Source of the DNA: a virus | Reading direction: 5' to 3' (one strand) | IMG/VR virus record: IMGVR_UViG_3300027985_000039 | Coordinates: 1-33,789 of that record | Length of the DNA stretch: 33,789 bases | Shown: in pieces, positions 6,571 through 13,969 of the stretch | Layout: the number at the start of each line of letters is the position of its first letter | Position numbering within the stretch: the stretch's first letter is position 1 | Made by a program: the position numbers and the translations under genes | The notes under the pieces: generated by a model | Seen by the model: only the letters and a program-made list of their open reading frames with translations | Database searches by the model: none | What the model was told of the DNA's origin: nothing

Positions 6571-6985
6571 ACATGCAATTAAACCCACATATGGCAGCAA
6601 TGGTGCTGCTTGCTTTGATTTGTATGCTTGTTTGGATACTCATCCGAAAGAGGTAGTTCCGGCACGTAAACGTGTTGCTATTCCTACTGGATGGGCATTT
6701 GAAATTCCAGAAGGATATGAGTTGCAGATTATTCCTCGGTCTGGATTGGCCCTCAAAGAAGGAGTCACAGTACTAAACACTCCTGGGTGTGTTGATTCAG
6801 ACTACCGTGGAGAAGTAATGGTGATCCTATATAATACCGATAATTGGCCTTACTACGTATCTAATGGGGAGCGTATTGCTCAAGCTAAAGTTGTGCCTGT
6901 ACCTAAAGTGGAGTTGATTGAGGTGGATGAGCTTTCTATGACGGAAAGGGGCGCTGGTGGATTTGGCTCTACAGGAAAGGTTTAA
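6542..6985 (+). CDS. dut: dUTP diphosphatase (dUTPase)
   Basis: Trimeric dUTPase, hydrolysing dUTP to dUMP and pyrophosphate, keeping uracil out of phage DNA and feeding dTMP synthesis. All five motifs are visible in order: I AACFDLYA (22-29), II PRSGLA (65-70), III NTPGCVDSDYRGEV (79-92, with the catalytic Asp), IV GERIAQ (109-114), V RGAGGFGSTG (136-145). Length 147 aa is typical. I chose the ATG at 6542 with AGGAAA upstream; a TTG one codon earlier is possible. It overlaps the preceding gene by 29 bases and its stop shares a base with the next ATG. Confidence 0.97.
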   Translation: MKINIKRMNKHAIKPTYGSNGAACFDLYACLDTHPKEVVPARKRVAIPTGWAFEIPEGYELQIIPRSGLALKEGVTVLNTPGCVDSDYRGEVMVILYNTDNWPYYVSNGERIAQAKVVPVPKVELIEVDELSMTERGAGGFGSTGKV

Positions 6986-7164
6986 TGATGTTACGTACTA
7001 TATTGGCGGATAAGTATACACCGGCAGAGCTGGTAGACAAGCTAAATATTACAGTAGAAGAATTGTTTGATCTGTTAGAAGATTATATCATGGATGAGTA
7101 TAAAGAAGATGGAACCTTTGAAGATGAATGGAGAGAGATAGAAGATGAGTGCGACTGCGATTAA
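6985..7164 (+). CDS. Hypothetical acidic protein, 59 aa
   Basis: A short gene (59 residues) filling the gap between dUTPase and the next gene. The product begins MMLRTILADKYTPAELVDKL; residues 12-38 could form a small helix-turn-helix-like pair of helices (PAELVDKLNI then VEELFDLL). The C-terminal half is very acidic and ends ECDCD. The ATG overlaps the dut stop (TTTAATGATG), with AGGAAAGG upstream, and the 3' end overlaps the following gene by 20 bases. The perfect tiling and phage-like composition support it. Function unknown; an acidic small protein in a replication operon may be a host-modulating factor. Confidence 0.75.
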   Translation: MMLRTILADKYTPAELVDKLNITVEELFDLLEDYIMDEYKEDGTFEDEWREIEDECDCD

Positions 7165-7363
7165 GACTTGTACCTGCGGGATGTGCGGAATTGAGCTGTA
7201 TACTGATGATATTGAGTTGCATATTGATCGGGACGAAATGACCGAAGATGAGTTGCAGTCTATTCTCAATGGGCAACATAAACAGTATCTAGTTCTATGT
7301 GATGATTGTATGATGTTGTTTACTGCGTTGGACGATATGGATAATGGCGGAGTTATTCATTAA
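7145..7363 (+). CDS. Small zinc-binding protein, 72 aa
   Basis: A 72-residue acidic protein with CTCGMC (C9, C11, C14) near the N-terminus and CDDC (C52, C55) in the second half, enough for one zinc knuckle. Between them is a charged helical segment. It overlaps the upstream small gene by 20 bases; its last base is the first of the ribonucleotide reductase ATG. Position directly before nrdJ could mean an accessory role in nucleotide reduction, but nothing in the sequence proves that. Confidence 0.7.
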   Translation: MSATAIKTCTCGMCGIELYTDDIELHIDRDEMTEDELQSILNGQHKQYLVLCDDCMMLFTALDDMDNGGVIH

Positions 7364-9018
7364 TGGGAAAATTTCAATGGAAAACCTCATATGCTGAGGA
7401 CATCTTTAGACTTAAGTATGCACAGGGGCCAAATGATACATGGCCAGCATTAGCTAGGAGAGTTGGTTCTGCAGTCTGTGGTCCCCTATTTCTTGGGGAC
7501 CGACCTCTACTGCACCCTGATGAGATTGATGAGTTAGTTCAGCGCATTACCCAGATGAAGTTTATTCCTGGAGGGAGGTATCTTTATTATGCTGGGAGAA
7601 CTGCACGATTCTACAATAACTGTTACTGCCTCAAGGCAGAAGAAGACACGCGTGAAGAATGGGGAAGACTCTTACGATGTGCAAGTGATGCTCTCATGTC
7701 CGGGGGTGGTGTCGGTGTGGACTACTCCATCTTACGAGAATCCGGTCGAGTACTTAAAAGAACTGGTGGAATATCTTCAGGTCCGATACCCCTCATGCAA
7801 AGTATTAATGAGGTGGGTCGCAATGTAATGCAAGGAGGAAGTAGACGTTCTGCTCTCTATGCTAGCCTTAATTGGCAGCATGGGGACATTGAGCCATTCT
7901 TACACATAAAAGACTGGCCAACTCAAATAGTTGAACTTAAAGCTAATGACTTCAACTTTCCAGCTCCACTTGATATGACAAATATCTCAATCAACTGGGA
8001 TACAGACTTTGCTGATCTTTGTCTTCCTTCAGAATCCAGCAGTTATAATCTGCCTAAAATCTGGTATGAGTCAGTTAGGCAGATGATGCGAACAGGAGAG
8101 CCGGGTCATAGTTATAATTTCTGGGAACAAGAGGATCATACACTAAGAAATGCGTGTGCGGAATTTATCAGCGATACAGATAGCGACGTATGTAATCTTG
8201 GTAGCATTAATCTGGCAGCGCATGATTCTTTGGAAGACTTTGCAATCACTGTTGACCTGGCTGCAAAGTTTCTAATTTGTGGAAGTATTCGTGCTGAACT
8301 TCCTTATGAGAAAGTCTACGCTACTCGTGAAAAGAATAGGCGTATTGGTCTTGGTCTTATGGGGGTCCATGAATGGCTACTACGTAATGGGAAAGGGTAT
8401 GAAGTAGATGGTGAACTCCGACAATATCTTGCAATCTATCGAGATGGATCAACTAGAGCGGCTACAGAGCACGCTAAAAGACTTTACTGCTCACCTCCAA
8501 AGAGCTTCCGAGCTATTGCACCCGCAGGAACTATCGGTATACTTGCTAGCACTACAACTGGTATTGAACCACTATACTCAGTCGCCTACAAGCGACGAAA
8601 CCTTGTCGGAAAAGACCAGTGGAAATACCAGTACTACGTTGACACCACCGCAGATCGACTCATCAGAGAAGGGGGACTTGATCCAGACTCTATCGAAACA
8701 GCTAGCGATCTCGCCCGTAATCCTGAACGACGAATAAAGTTTCAATATGATATACAACAGTATGTGGACATGGGTATCTCAAGTACAATCAATCTCCCTG
8801 CATGGGGTACTCAGTTCAATAATGAAACCAAGGTTAAAGACATGGCAGAGGTACTGGCTAAGTATTGTCATGGTCTTAGGGGTATCACTATGTATCCCGA
8901 CGGTGCTAGAGGTGGCCAGCCTATCACCGCAGTTAAGTATTCGGATGCCCTCAGCAAACGAGGACATATCTTTACAGAAAACGAAGAGTCCTGTATTGGC
9001 GGAATCTGTGGAATTTAA
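7363..9018 (+). CDS. nrdJ: Class II (adenosylcobalamin-dependent) ribonucleotide reductase
   Basis: Single-chain class II ribonucleotide reductase, converting ribonucleotides to deoxyribonucleotides with B12 as the radical source, in the cytoplasm. The catalytic loop NACAE gives N263, thiyl-radical C265 and E267. The reducible cysteine pair is probably C87 (NNCYC) with C277 (DVCNLGSINLA). The tail ends in a CxxxxC redox pair (C544, C549), which passes electrons from thioredoxin or glutaredoxin. AGTIGILASTTTGIEP is the conserved late active-site/phosphate-binding stretch. At 551 residues it is compact, with no obvious ATP-cone. No small subunit or activase gene is nearby, fitting class II. B12 would have to come from the host. 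Confidence 0.92.
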   Translation: MGKFQWKTSYAEDIFRLKYAQGPNDTWPALARRVGSAVCGPLFLGDRPLLHPDEIDELVQRITQMKFIPGGRYLYYAGRTARFYNNCYCLKAEEDTREEWGRLLRCASDALMSGGGVGVDYSILRESGRVLKRTGGISSGPIPLMQSINEVGRNVMQGGSRRSALYASLNWQHGDIEPFLHIKDWPTQIVELKANDFNFPAPLDMTNISINWDTDFADLCLPSESSSYNLPKIWYESVRQMMRTGEPGHSYNFWEQEDHTLRNACAEFISDTDSDVCNLGSINLAAHDSLEDFAITVDLAAKFLICGSIRAELPYEKVYATREKNRRIGLGLMGVHEWLLRNGKGYEVDGELRQYLAIYRDGSTRAATEHAKRLYCSPPKSFRAIAPAGTIGILASTTTGIEPLYSVAYKRRNLVGKDQWKYQYYVDTTADRLIREGGLDPDSIETASDLARNPERRIKFQYDIQQYVDMGISSTINLPAWGTQFNNETKVKDMAEVLAKYCHGLRGITMYPDGARGGQPITAVKYSDALSKRGHIFTENEESCIGGICGI

Positions 9019-9034
9019 CAAGGAGATTGATGAT

Positions 9035-9478
9035 ATGAACAAAGATCAGTTGAGAGAATTGATTACTGAAGTTTTGAAAGATGCTGGATTGTATAGCGCT
9101 GAAGCAGTAGAGTTGCTGATGCTTACTGCCGCAGTAGAAAGCAAATTGGGTTATTATATTAAGCAGATTAAAGGGCCAGCACTAGGAGTATTTCAAATGG
9201 AACCAAGAACCCACGATGATTTGTGGGATCGTTTCTTGGCAAAACGAACTGGACTTTCCAATGAAATTCTTAAGTACGGAGTGCAATGTAAAGCAAAGGA
9301 ACTCAAGTCTAATCTTGGATATGCGATCTTGATGTCTCGTGTGTACTACTTGCAATTTCCAGAGCCCATTCCTACCGACCTTGATGGGTGGGCTAAGTAC
9401 TGGAAGAAATACTATAATACGGAACTTGGGGCAGGTACTGTTGATAAGGCTATTAAAGCCTATAAGGAATTGTGCTAA
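9035..9478 (+). CDS. Probable lysozyme/transglycosylase-like protein (endolysin candidate)
   Basis: A 147-residue protein with TAAVESKLGYYIKQI (31-45), followed by GPALGVFQMEPRTHDDLW (47-64). This resembles the lysozyme-like transglycosylase pattern, in which a Glu (here E35) follows a helix and is trailed by a G-x-FQ-type segment. It would cleave peptidoglycan, either for host lysis or at virion entry. There is no signal peptide, so as an endolysin it would need the holin encoded at 13541 on the other strand. The ATG at 9035 has AGGAG 9 bases upstream; the same frame stays open back to 8747 but that part overlaps nrdJ. It could instead be a structural hydrolase-like protein without activity. 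Confidence 0.6.
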   Translation: MNKDQLRELITEVLKDAGLYSAEAVELLMLTAAVESKLGYYIKQIKGPALGVFQMEPRTHDDLWDRFLAKRTGLSNEILKYGVQCKAKELKSNLGYAILMSRVYYLQFPEPIPTDLDGWAKYWKKYYNTELGAGTVDKAIKAYKELC

Positions 9479-9954
9479 TGGCAGACAAAATTTATATTGC
9501 TGGGCCTATGAGAGGGTATCCGCAATTCAATTTCCCAGCATTCGATGAAGCATACCATTCATTAGTGGAGCAGGGATTTATACCTATCTCACCAGCAGAT
9601 TTGGATAGGGTACATGAAGGTTGGATTGACTTTCCTCCAGAAGATGTGTCCCCCAACCTTGAGATGGCTAAACGGTGTATAGGCAGAGATGTTGCTGCTA
9701 TTATGGAATGCCAAGCTATCTACCTAATGAAAGGATGGGAAAATAGTAGCGGAGCTAAAGTAGAGTTGGCTTTGGCAGCATTTCTAGGACTGGGAATTTA
9801 CTATGAAGACTATGCTAGCACTCCTCGTATTGCTAAGTTTATTGGGGTGTCAGTTCAAGATTCAGGAATCAGACACCTCCCTATTACTCGCAGAGAATCA
9901 CCAACTAAAGATACAGTTGACGAACTCTTTGCTGCAGTATCAGGAATTAGTTAA
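9478..9954 (+). CDS. Nucleoside 2-deoxyribosyltransferase-like protein (DUF4406)
   Basis: Rossmann-like protein of the DUF4406/nucleoside 2-deoxyribosyltransferase type, 158 aa. It opens with KIYIAGPMRG, the nucleotide-binding segment of the family, and later has GWENSSGAKVELALA, in which the Glu is at the family's catalytic position. These proteins exchange or cleave bases from deoxynucleosides, or bind nucleotides. It belongs with dUTPase and ribonucleotide reductase in nucleotide metabolism. The ATG shares its A with the preceding stop (TAATG) and AAGGAA is upstream. Its last 152 bases are overlapped by a lipoprotein frame. Confidence 0.75.
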   Translation: MADKIYIAGPMRGYPQFNFPAFDEAYHSLVEQGFIPISPADLDRVHEGWIDFPPEDVSPNLEMAKRCIGRDVAAIMECQAIYLMKGWENSSGAKVELALAAFLGLGIYYEDYASTPRIAKFIGVSVQDSGIRHLPITRRESPTKDTVDELFAAVSGIS

Positions 9955-10015
9955 TCAGTACAATGAATTAGGGTCTGTTTGTTATCAATATATTATAGAA
10001 CACCCTGAATTATAA
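9803..10015 (+). CDS. Small lipoprotein, possible spanin-like lysis protein
   Basis: A 70-residue product with a classical short lipoprotein signal: MKTMLALLVLLSLLGC, with lipobox LLGC and the modified Cys at residue 16. The mature part is about 55 residues, helical and Gln/Asn-rich, possibly a coiled coil. The frame starts inside the upstream gene and runs 61 bases past its end, which would be unlikely by chance with such a clean signal; GGGA lies about 7 bases before the ATG. It directly follows the lysozyme-like gene by one gene, so an outer-membrane spanin (Rz1-like) role is plausible. No C-terminal membrane segment is present, so it is not a unimolecular spanin. Rz1's usual proline-rich character is absent. 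Confidence 0.6.
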   Translation: MKTMLALLVLLSLLGCQFKIQESDTSLLLAENHQLKIQLTNSLLQYQELVNQYNELGSVCYQYIIEHPEL

Positions 10016-10020
10016 TAAAG

Positions 10021-10058
10021 AGCCCCCAACTCAATTAAGAGAAGGGGGCTTTTCTTTT
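10021..10058 (+). terminator. Rho-independent terminator between convergent operons
   Basis: AGCCCCC (10021-10027) pairs with GGGGGCT (10044-10050), a 7-bp stem with a 16-base loop, followed by a T-rich run (TTTTCTTTT). It sits 5 bases after the last + strand gene and 24 bases before the end of the - strand operon. On the - strand the same stem is followed by CTTTATTATAA, so it may act in both directions, though less strongly on that side. Confidence 0.9.
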
Positions 10059-10081
10059 ATAGCTCGATCAATTTTATGTGA

Positions 10082-11377
10082 TTAAAGTGTATAAGATAAT
10101 GTCTGCGCTAGTATCCGCTTATCACCTGATGCTGTCCAACTTCCAGCAGCTTTTGTCAAATTATTAAATATATTGACAACCCCAGATGAGTCTATAAATG
10201 CTACTGTTATTGCTACTGATCCCCCATTATTAATAGTACGAACCAGGAATGTTCTGTTAGACGTAGGTCTTAATCGTGTTGGGATACCAGTTAGTGTAAA
10301 CGATGTGGTGTTGCTTATTCCCTGTAAATCCTCAAGATGTAGGGTTACATTATTTCCTATAAGTGTAAAGTCTGCAGCCATAGCTGGGCTAGTGGTCATG
10401 CCCGTTGCTGTTAGTGTAACTGTACCTTCTTCATACGCATCTAGTACATAGGGGTCAGCATATGGTATTTGGCTAGAGGGAAAGAACAAATGCCCATATT
10501 TCAATTCCAATTCTTGTAGTATAGATTTTCTATTAGTGATATAATTAGTGTATACCCCATTATCAGTAATTAATTGATTAGGGTCTGGGTTAATTATGCT
10601 TGTTGAATACGCAGCATTATACACACTTGCTGTGCCATTTCCTTCATTAAAATCGCCACCAATAACCGTTGTGTATCTACATTCGGCGGTACTAGGGGAG
10701 TACGCCCAGGTATCACCGGACAGGTATAAACCAGCGCCGGCATTTTCCTGAGTCAGACCATTAATTATATTTGTCCATTGAGCGTGACCAACCTTTATCC
10801 CATCACCTCCATTGTAGTTACCCTGACAATTTAGCAACAATGTCATGTTCGTGTCTGGGGCCTCGTTGAACTCATGGTGAACATATATCCCGTGTCTTCC
10901 ATTGTACTCGGATTTAACATTCTCAACTACACAGGAATTAACATTATTTCCCAAAGCGTTTCCAACCCTAACACCATCATTTTCTGCCCCATGAATATAA
11001 CAATTAGAGAGTCGTGCGGAATTACTTAGCAGTTGTATCCCATCACCAGTATTTCCAACATCACAATATACCCCACCACCAGTCATCCATCCTGTTTGTT
11101 GAATCTGAATTGCTGGACCAGACAAAGAAGCATCTTTAATAATTCTTGTTGGTGATTGAGTTGTCGGTGAGTTACCAACTGATCCTCTTAATTCAAATTT
11201 AACACCTGCCGGAATATTAATTGTCTGAGTTATCCGATATTCACCAGCTTCAAGAATCACATGTTCATATTTGTCAAGAGCTGTTTGTATTGCTACAGTG
11301 TCATCAATAATTCCATCACCCTTAGCACCTGCTGGTTTAAAAGATAGATCAGATTGGTATTGTCCTCGTGTAGTCAT
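10082..11377 (-). CDS. Beta-helix tail spike protein with pectate-lyase-like fold, 431 aa
   Basis: Probable receptor-binding tail spike or capsular depolymerase. Residues about 13-35 (FKPAGAKGDGIIDDTVAIQ) match the opening of the pectate-lyase_3 right-handed beta-helix family common in phage spikes. The middle is full of short repeats such as GDGIQLL, NDGVRVG, RHGIYV and GDGIKVG, the rungs of a beta-helix. The C-terminal 110 residues are beta-rich and may trimerise. A consensus ribosome binding site (GGAGG) lies 6 bases before the ATG. It lacks an obvious T7-type fibre N-terminus, so it may attach through the neighbouring 664-residue protein. Enzymatic activity is not proven. Confidence 0.8.
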   Translation of the reverse strand: MTTRGQYQSDLSFKPAGAKGDGIIDDTVAIQTALDKYEHVILEAGEYRITQTINIPAGVKFELRGSVGNSPTTQSPTRIIKDASLSGPAIQIQQTGWMTGGGVYCDVGNTGDGIQLLSNSARLSNCYIHGAENDGVRVGNALGNNVNSCVVENVKSEYNGRHGIYVHHEFNEAPDTNMTLLLNCQGNYNGGDGIKVGHAQWTNIINGLTQENAGAGLYLSGDTWAYSPSTAECRYTTVIGGDFNEGNGTASVYNAAYSTSIINPDPNQLITDNGVYTNYITNRKSILQELELKYGHLFFPSSQIPYADPYVLDAYEEGTVTLTATGMTTSPAMAADFTLIGNNVTLHLEDLQGISNTTSFTLTGIPTRLRPTSNRTFLVRTINNGGSVAITVAFIDSSGVVNIFNNLTKAAGSWTASGDKRILAQTLSYTL

Positions 11378-11389
11378 TTATACCTCCAA

Positions 11390-13384
11390 TTATGATTGAG
11401 AACCAACTACTGTACCATCCGTATCAGATGTTGGAGCAGATGATTTTATTCTTAAATCTCCAGTTGAATCAACCCATACATGATGTTGTCCAAATCTTAT
11501 AGGCATAAGATAATTTCTATTAGTTACCCCATAAGAATAATAATTTCCATTTAATGTACTATTTTCTATAAAGTTATCTTCATAAGTTGAAACAAATAAT
11601 GCTATTGATGCAGTAGCTATAAGGTTTCGCATTTTGTTTTTATTACTATATGAACATATATATTCTCCATAGAAACTTCCCCCATTTACTGCTGATCCAT
11701 TACTATTACCTCCGAATAAGACTCCAAGACCAGAAGTAGATTCAAGATGATTTATTATTGTATTTTGACTTTGTCTTAATACTGATGACCCAGACCTTAG
11801 AGTAGCTTTTACGTGATTAAAAACTGCATTAGTAGCAAATTGTATAACTCTCATATTATCACGTGTTGTATTTTCAAATACAGCTCTATTTACTGTTACA
11901 TTTGATATTCCTTGTAATGACATAAATTGATACAGAGTTGTATCAAGCTCTCCACAATCTTTAAGATATAATGAATCTATTATAAGTCCATCAGAATAAT
12001 CTATTGGATAAATAGCTGGAGTATTTAATCCATTACAATAAAACCTTCCTATTCTTGTGTTATTTGAGTGTCTTGGAACATATCCATACTCTGTTGGTAA
12101 AGGATATGCAGGAGTACTAACTCCAACTGATCCATCAATTATAATTGTTCCAAACTGTATATTATCATTCCTTATTAAGTCAGATTCACCTATATTTCCT
12201 ACTCTACGACCCCTTACATATCCTATCCTATAATTTTTACAAGGACCTACTCCTGCATAAGGCTCAAGATCCAAGGCCATAAGTCCATAATTTTCTCCAT
12301 CAATCCAACCTATTTCTACATTATCTCCACCAACACCTGAGAAGATGTGCCTATAAACATTGTCACCATAAGCACTTTTTAAGTTTACATTACTTATAGT
12401 ATATCCGGGTTGTTGTCCTATAGCTACAACATCACCCCTTATATCAAATCCTCTTATATTACCTATCTCTATATCTTTTAAATTTCCACAAGATGCTTTT
12501 GCTATAACCTCTAATGCATTACTCCATTCACCTGTATCTGTAGATATATTCCCATATATTGTACAATCTCCTACTTTGGTTCTAGAACCTTGAATTCTTA
12601 TACAAGCATGTCCAGTCTCTAATCCTGAATTCTGTTGAAATATTGTAAGAAATCCATCTGTTATCAATTCACAATCATCAAATAAGGTAATATCATCTAC
12701 CCTAAATATACCAGCTGAAGCATATACTTTTTTACTTACTGCAAAGGCATTGACAAAGGCTTGTGTACAATCTTGTGATCCATCTATAACTGCTCCATTT
12801 AATCTTACATCTCTATTAGATAGTCCATCCCATAATACTGCCTTACCGCTATCTGGAGTTACAGAGCCCGCAAGACTACTTCCACCATCAAAATCATTGA
12901 CAGTAAAAAGCACTACTTGCCCAGCAGACAAAGGCTCTGTAAATGTTACAGTGTTTCCATCAGTCTCAATATAAGCATCAGAATTTTGTCTACGCCCATC
13001 AATATAAATAGCAAGACTATTGCTATCTACTGTGTAAGTAGGGAGCCCTGTAAATACAGTTTGTCCGTCAGTTGCAGTAGCTTCATGTCTAGCTTGGGTA
13101 ATATCAACAACAATCTCACCAGGAGTAAGGCCAGCAGCGGCTATAGCAGAATCAACGTAGGATTTATTGGCAGCATCTCTACTGCTACTAGGAGTGTCGA
13201 GATTCTGAATCCTATTAAGATTCATATCGAGATTGCCCTGCATACTATTAGGAGATTCAGATGTCCCCCCTCTCCCAAGACAATCCTCAATAGCAGAGGC
13301 TAGCGTATTCAACGCAGCATTAAGAGTAGCAGCGGAATAGACTGCGTTACCAGTTACAGTTGTATATACAGGTTTATCGGCCAC
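11390..13384 (-). CDS. Tail fibre/tail spike protein, 664 aa
   Basis: Large receptor-binding protein. The N-terminal 170 residues resemble a podovirus tail-fibre attachment region, with NLDMNLNRIQNLDTPSSSRD and AANKSYVD patterns seen in phage fibres, then a small beta domain (AIYIDGRRQ...). After about residue 180 the protein becomes a long beta-helix-like region with many short Asn/Gly/Ile rungs. Start is GTG, with GGGGG upstream inside the preceding small gene (overlap 11 bases). Base composition changes sharply: sampled 60-base blocks are near 48% G+C around 13081 but about 22-32% around 11461-11580. This suggests the distal receptor-binding part came from elsewhere. Confidence 0.82.
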   Translation of the reverse strand: MADKPVYTTVTGNAVYSAATLNAALNTLASAIEDCLGRGGTSESPNSMQGNLDMNLNRIQNLDTPSSSRDAANKSYVDSAIAAAGLTPGEIVVDITQARHEATATDGQTVFTGLPTYTVDSNSLAIYIDGRRQNSDAYIETDGNTVTFTEPLSAGQVVLFTVNDFDGGSSLAGSVTPDSGKAVLWDGLSNRDVRLNGAVIDGSQDCTQAFVNAFAVSKKVYASAGIFRVDDITLFDDCELITDGFLTIFQQNSGLETGHACIRIQGSRTKVGDCTIYGNISTDTGEWSNALEVIAKASCGNLKDIEIGNIRGFDIRGDVVAIGQQPGYTISNVNLKSAYGDNVYRHIFSGVGGDNVEIGWIDGENYGLMALDLEPYAGVGPCKNYRIGYVRGRRVGNIGESDLIRNDNIQFGTIIIDGSVGVSTPAYPLPTEYGYVPRHSNNTRIGRFYCNGLNTPAIYPIDYSDGLIIDSLYLKDCGELDTTLYQFMSLQGISNVTVNRAVFENTTRDNMRVIQFATNAVFNHVKATLRSGSSVLRQSQNTIINHLESTSGLGVLFGGNSNGSAVNGGSFYGEYICSYSNKNKMRNLIATASIALFVSTYEDNFIENSTLNGNYYSYGVTNRNYLMPIRFGQHHVWVDSTGDLRIKSSAPTSDTDGTVVGSQS

Positions 13385-13541
13385 GTTTGCCCCCTTTAGG
13401 TTTTATCTTACCTTGGCTAATCTTAATAGCTACAGCTTGTTTAGACGCCTTTTTCTTAGCATCTTTTCCAGTATAGCATTTACCGTGCTTGCCGTACTTC
13501 TTCCCGGTCTTACCTTTGTCTTTGCATGATTGTATAGGCAT
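13374..13541 (-). CDS. Lys/Gly-rich micro-protein, 55 aa
   Basis: A 55-residue frame fills the gap between the holin and fibre genes. About one third of residues are Lys and about a sixth are Gly, with two cysteines (C6, C22), giving a very high positive charge. The ATG shares a base with the stop of the upstream holin gene and the 3' end overlaps the fibre gene by 11 bases, so it is tightly coupled within the late operon. I do not recognise it. Its composition would suit nucleic acid or membrane-surface binding. Confidence 0.7.
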   Translation of the reverse strand: MPIQSCKDKGKTGKKYGKHGKCYTGKDAKKKASKQAVAIKISQGKIKPKGGKRGR

Positions 13542-13969
13542 TATTTTATCCTCGCTACGTTCTTTACTTTCTCATAACTCCGATACCCAGCTATACCAAG
13601 CATAGCGACAACAAGAGACAGAAGCTGTTCTATATCCAACATAGGTGGCTGGGGTGGAACCTCAGTTCCTAGTACAAATGAAATAGAAGTATTAATCCAA
13701 ATCAGCATAGGCTGTAGAATAAACTGATAGGCAATACCACCAACACAAGTCCAACCTAGAGCTGGTCGCCATCCAGATACAAATACAGACGGATTCTCTG
13801 CTTCTTTCAGATTAATATCAGTCTGAGCTGTTAGCCTCTCATGGAGCCGTTGCTCAATCATATTAGCGTACTTTAGACGCTCTTCATCAGATGTAAAGAG
13901 TTTATCCAGCCCATCCATAATACTAGACGCGATGCTACCAACATCTATATTAACTAGACTATTACCCAT
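13541..13969 (-). CDS. Holin, 3-TM (GTA holin) family
   Basis: Probable holin that makes lesions in the inner membrane for lysis. The 142-residue product has a soluble amphipathic N-terminus, the family signature SGWRPALGWTC (65-75), then hydrophobic stretches about 70-90, 90-101 and 114-130. This matches the GTA_holin_3TM family. I start it at the ATG at 13969, with GGAGGCG upstream, instead of the one at 13990. It overlaps the preceding membrane protein by 8 bases. The matching endolysin is not adjacent; the only candidate is on the other strand at 9035. Confidence 0.85.
   Translation of the reverse strand: MGNSLVNIDVGSIASSIMDGLDKLFTSDEERLKYANMIEQRLHERLTAQTDINLKEAENPSVFVSGWRPALGWTCVGGIAYQFILQPMLIWINTSISFVLGTEVPPQPPMLDIEQLLSLVVAMLGIAGYRSYEKVKNVARIK

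Noticed and set aside
8408-8737. 109-codon + strand frame
   Set aside because: Lies wholly within nrdJ in another frame and shows no start context.
8747-9034. N-terminal extension of the lysozyme-like frame into nrdJ
   Set aside because: The extension overlaps the conserved end of nrdJ; an ATG at 9035 with AGGAG at good distance is the better start.
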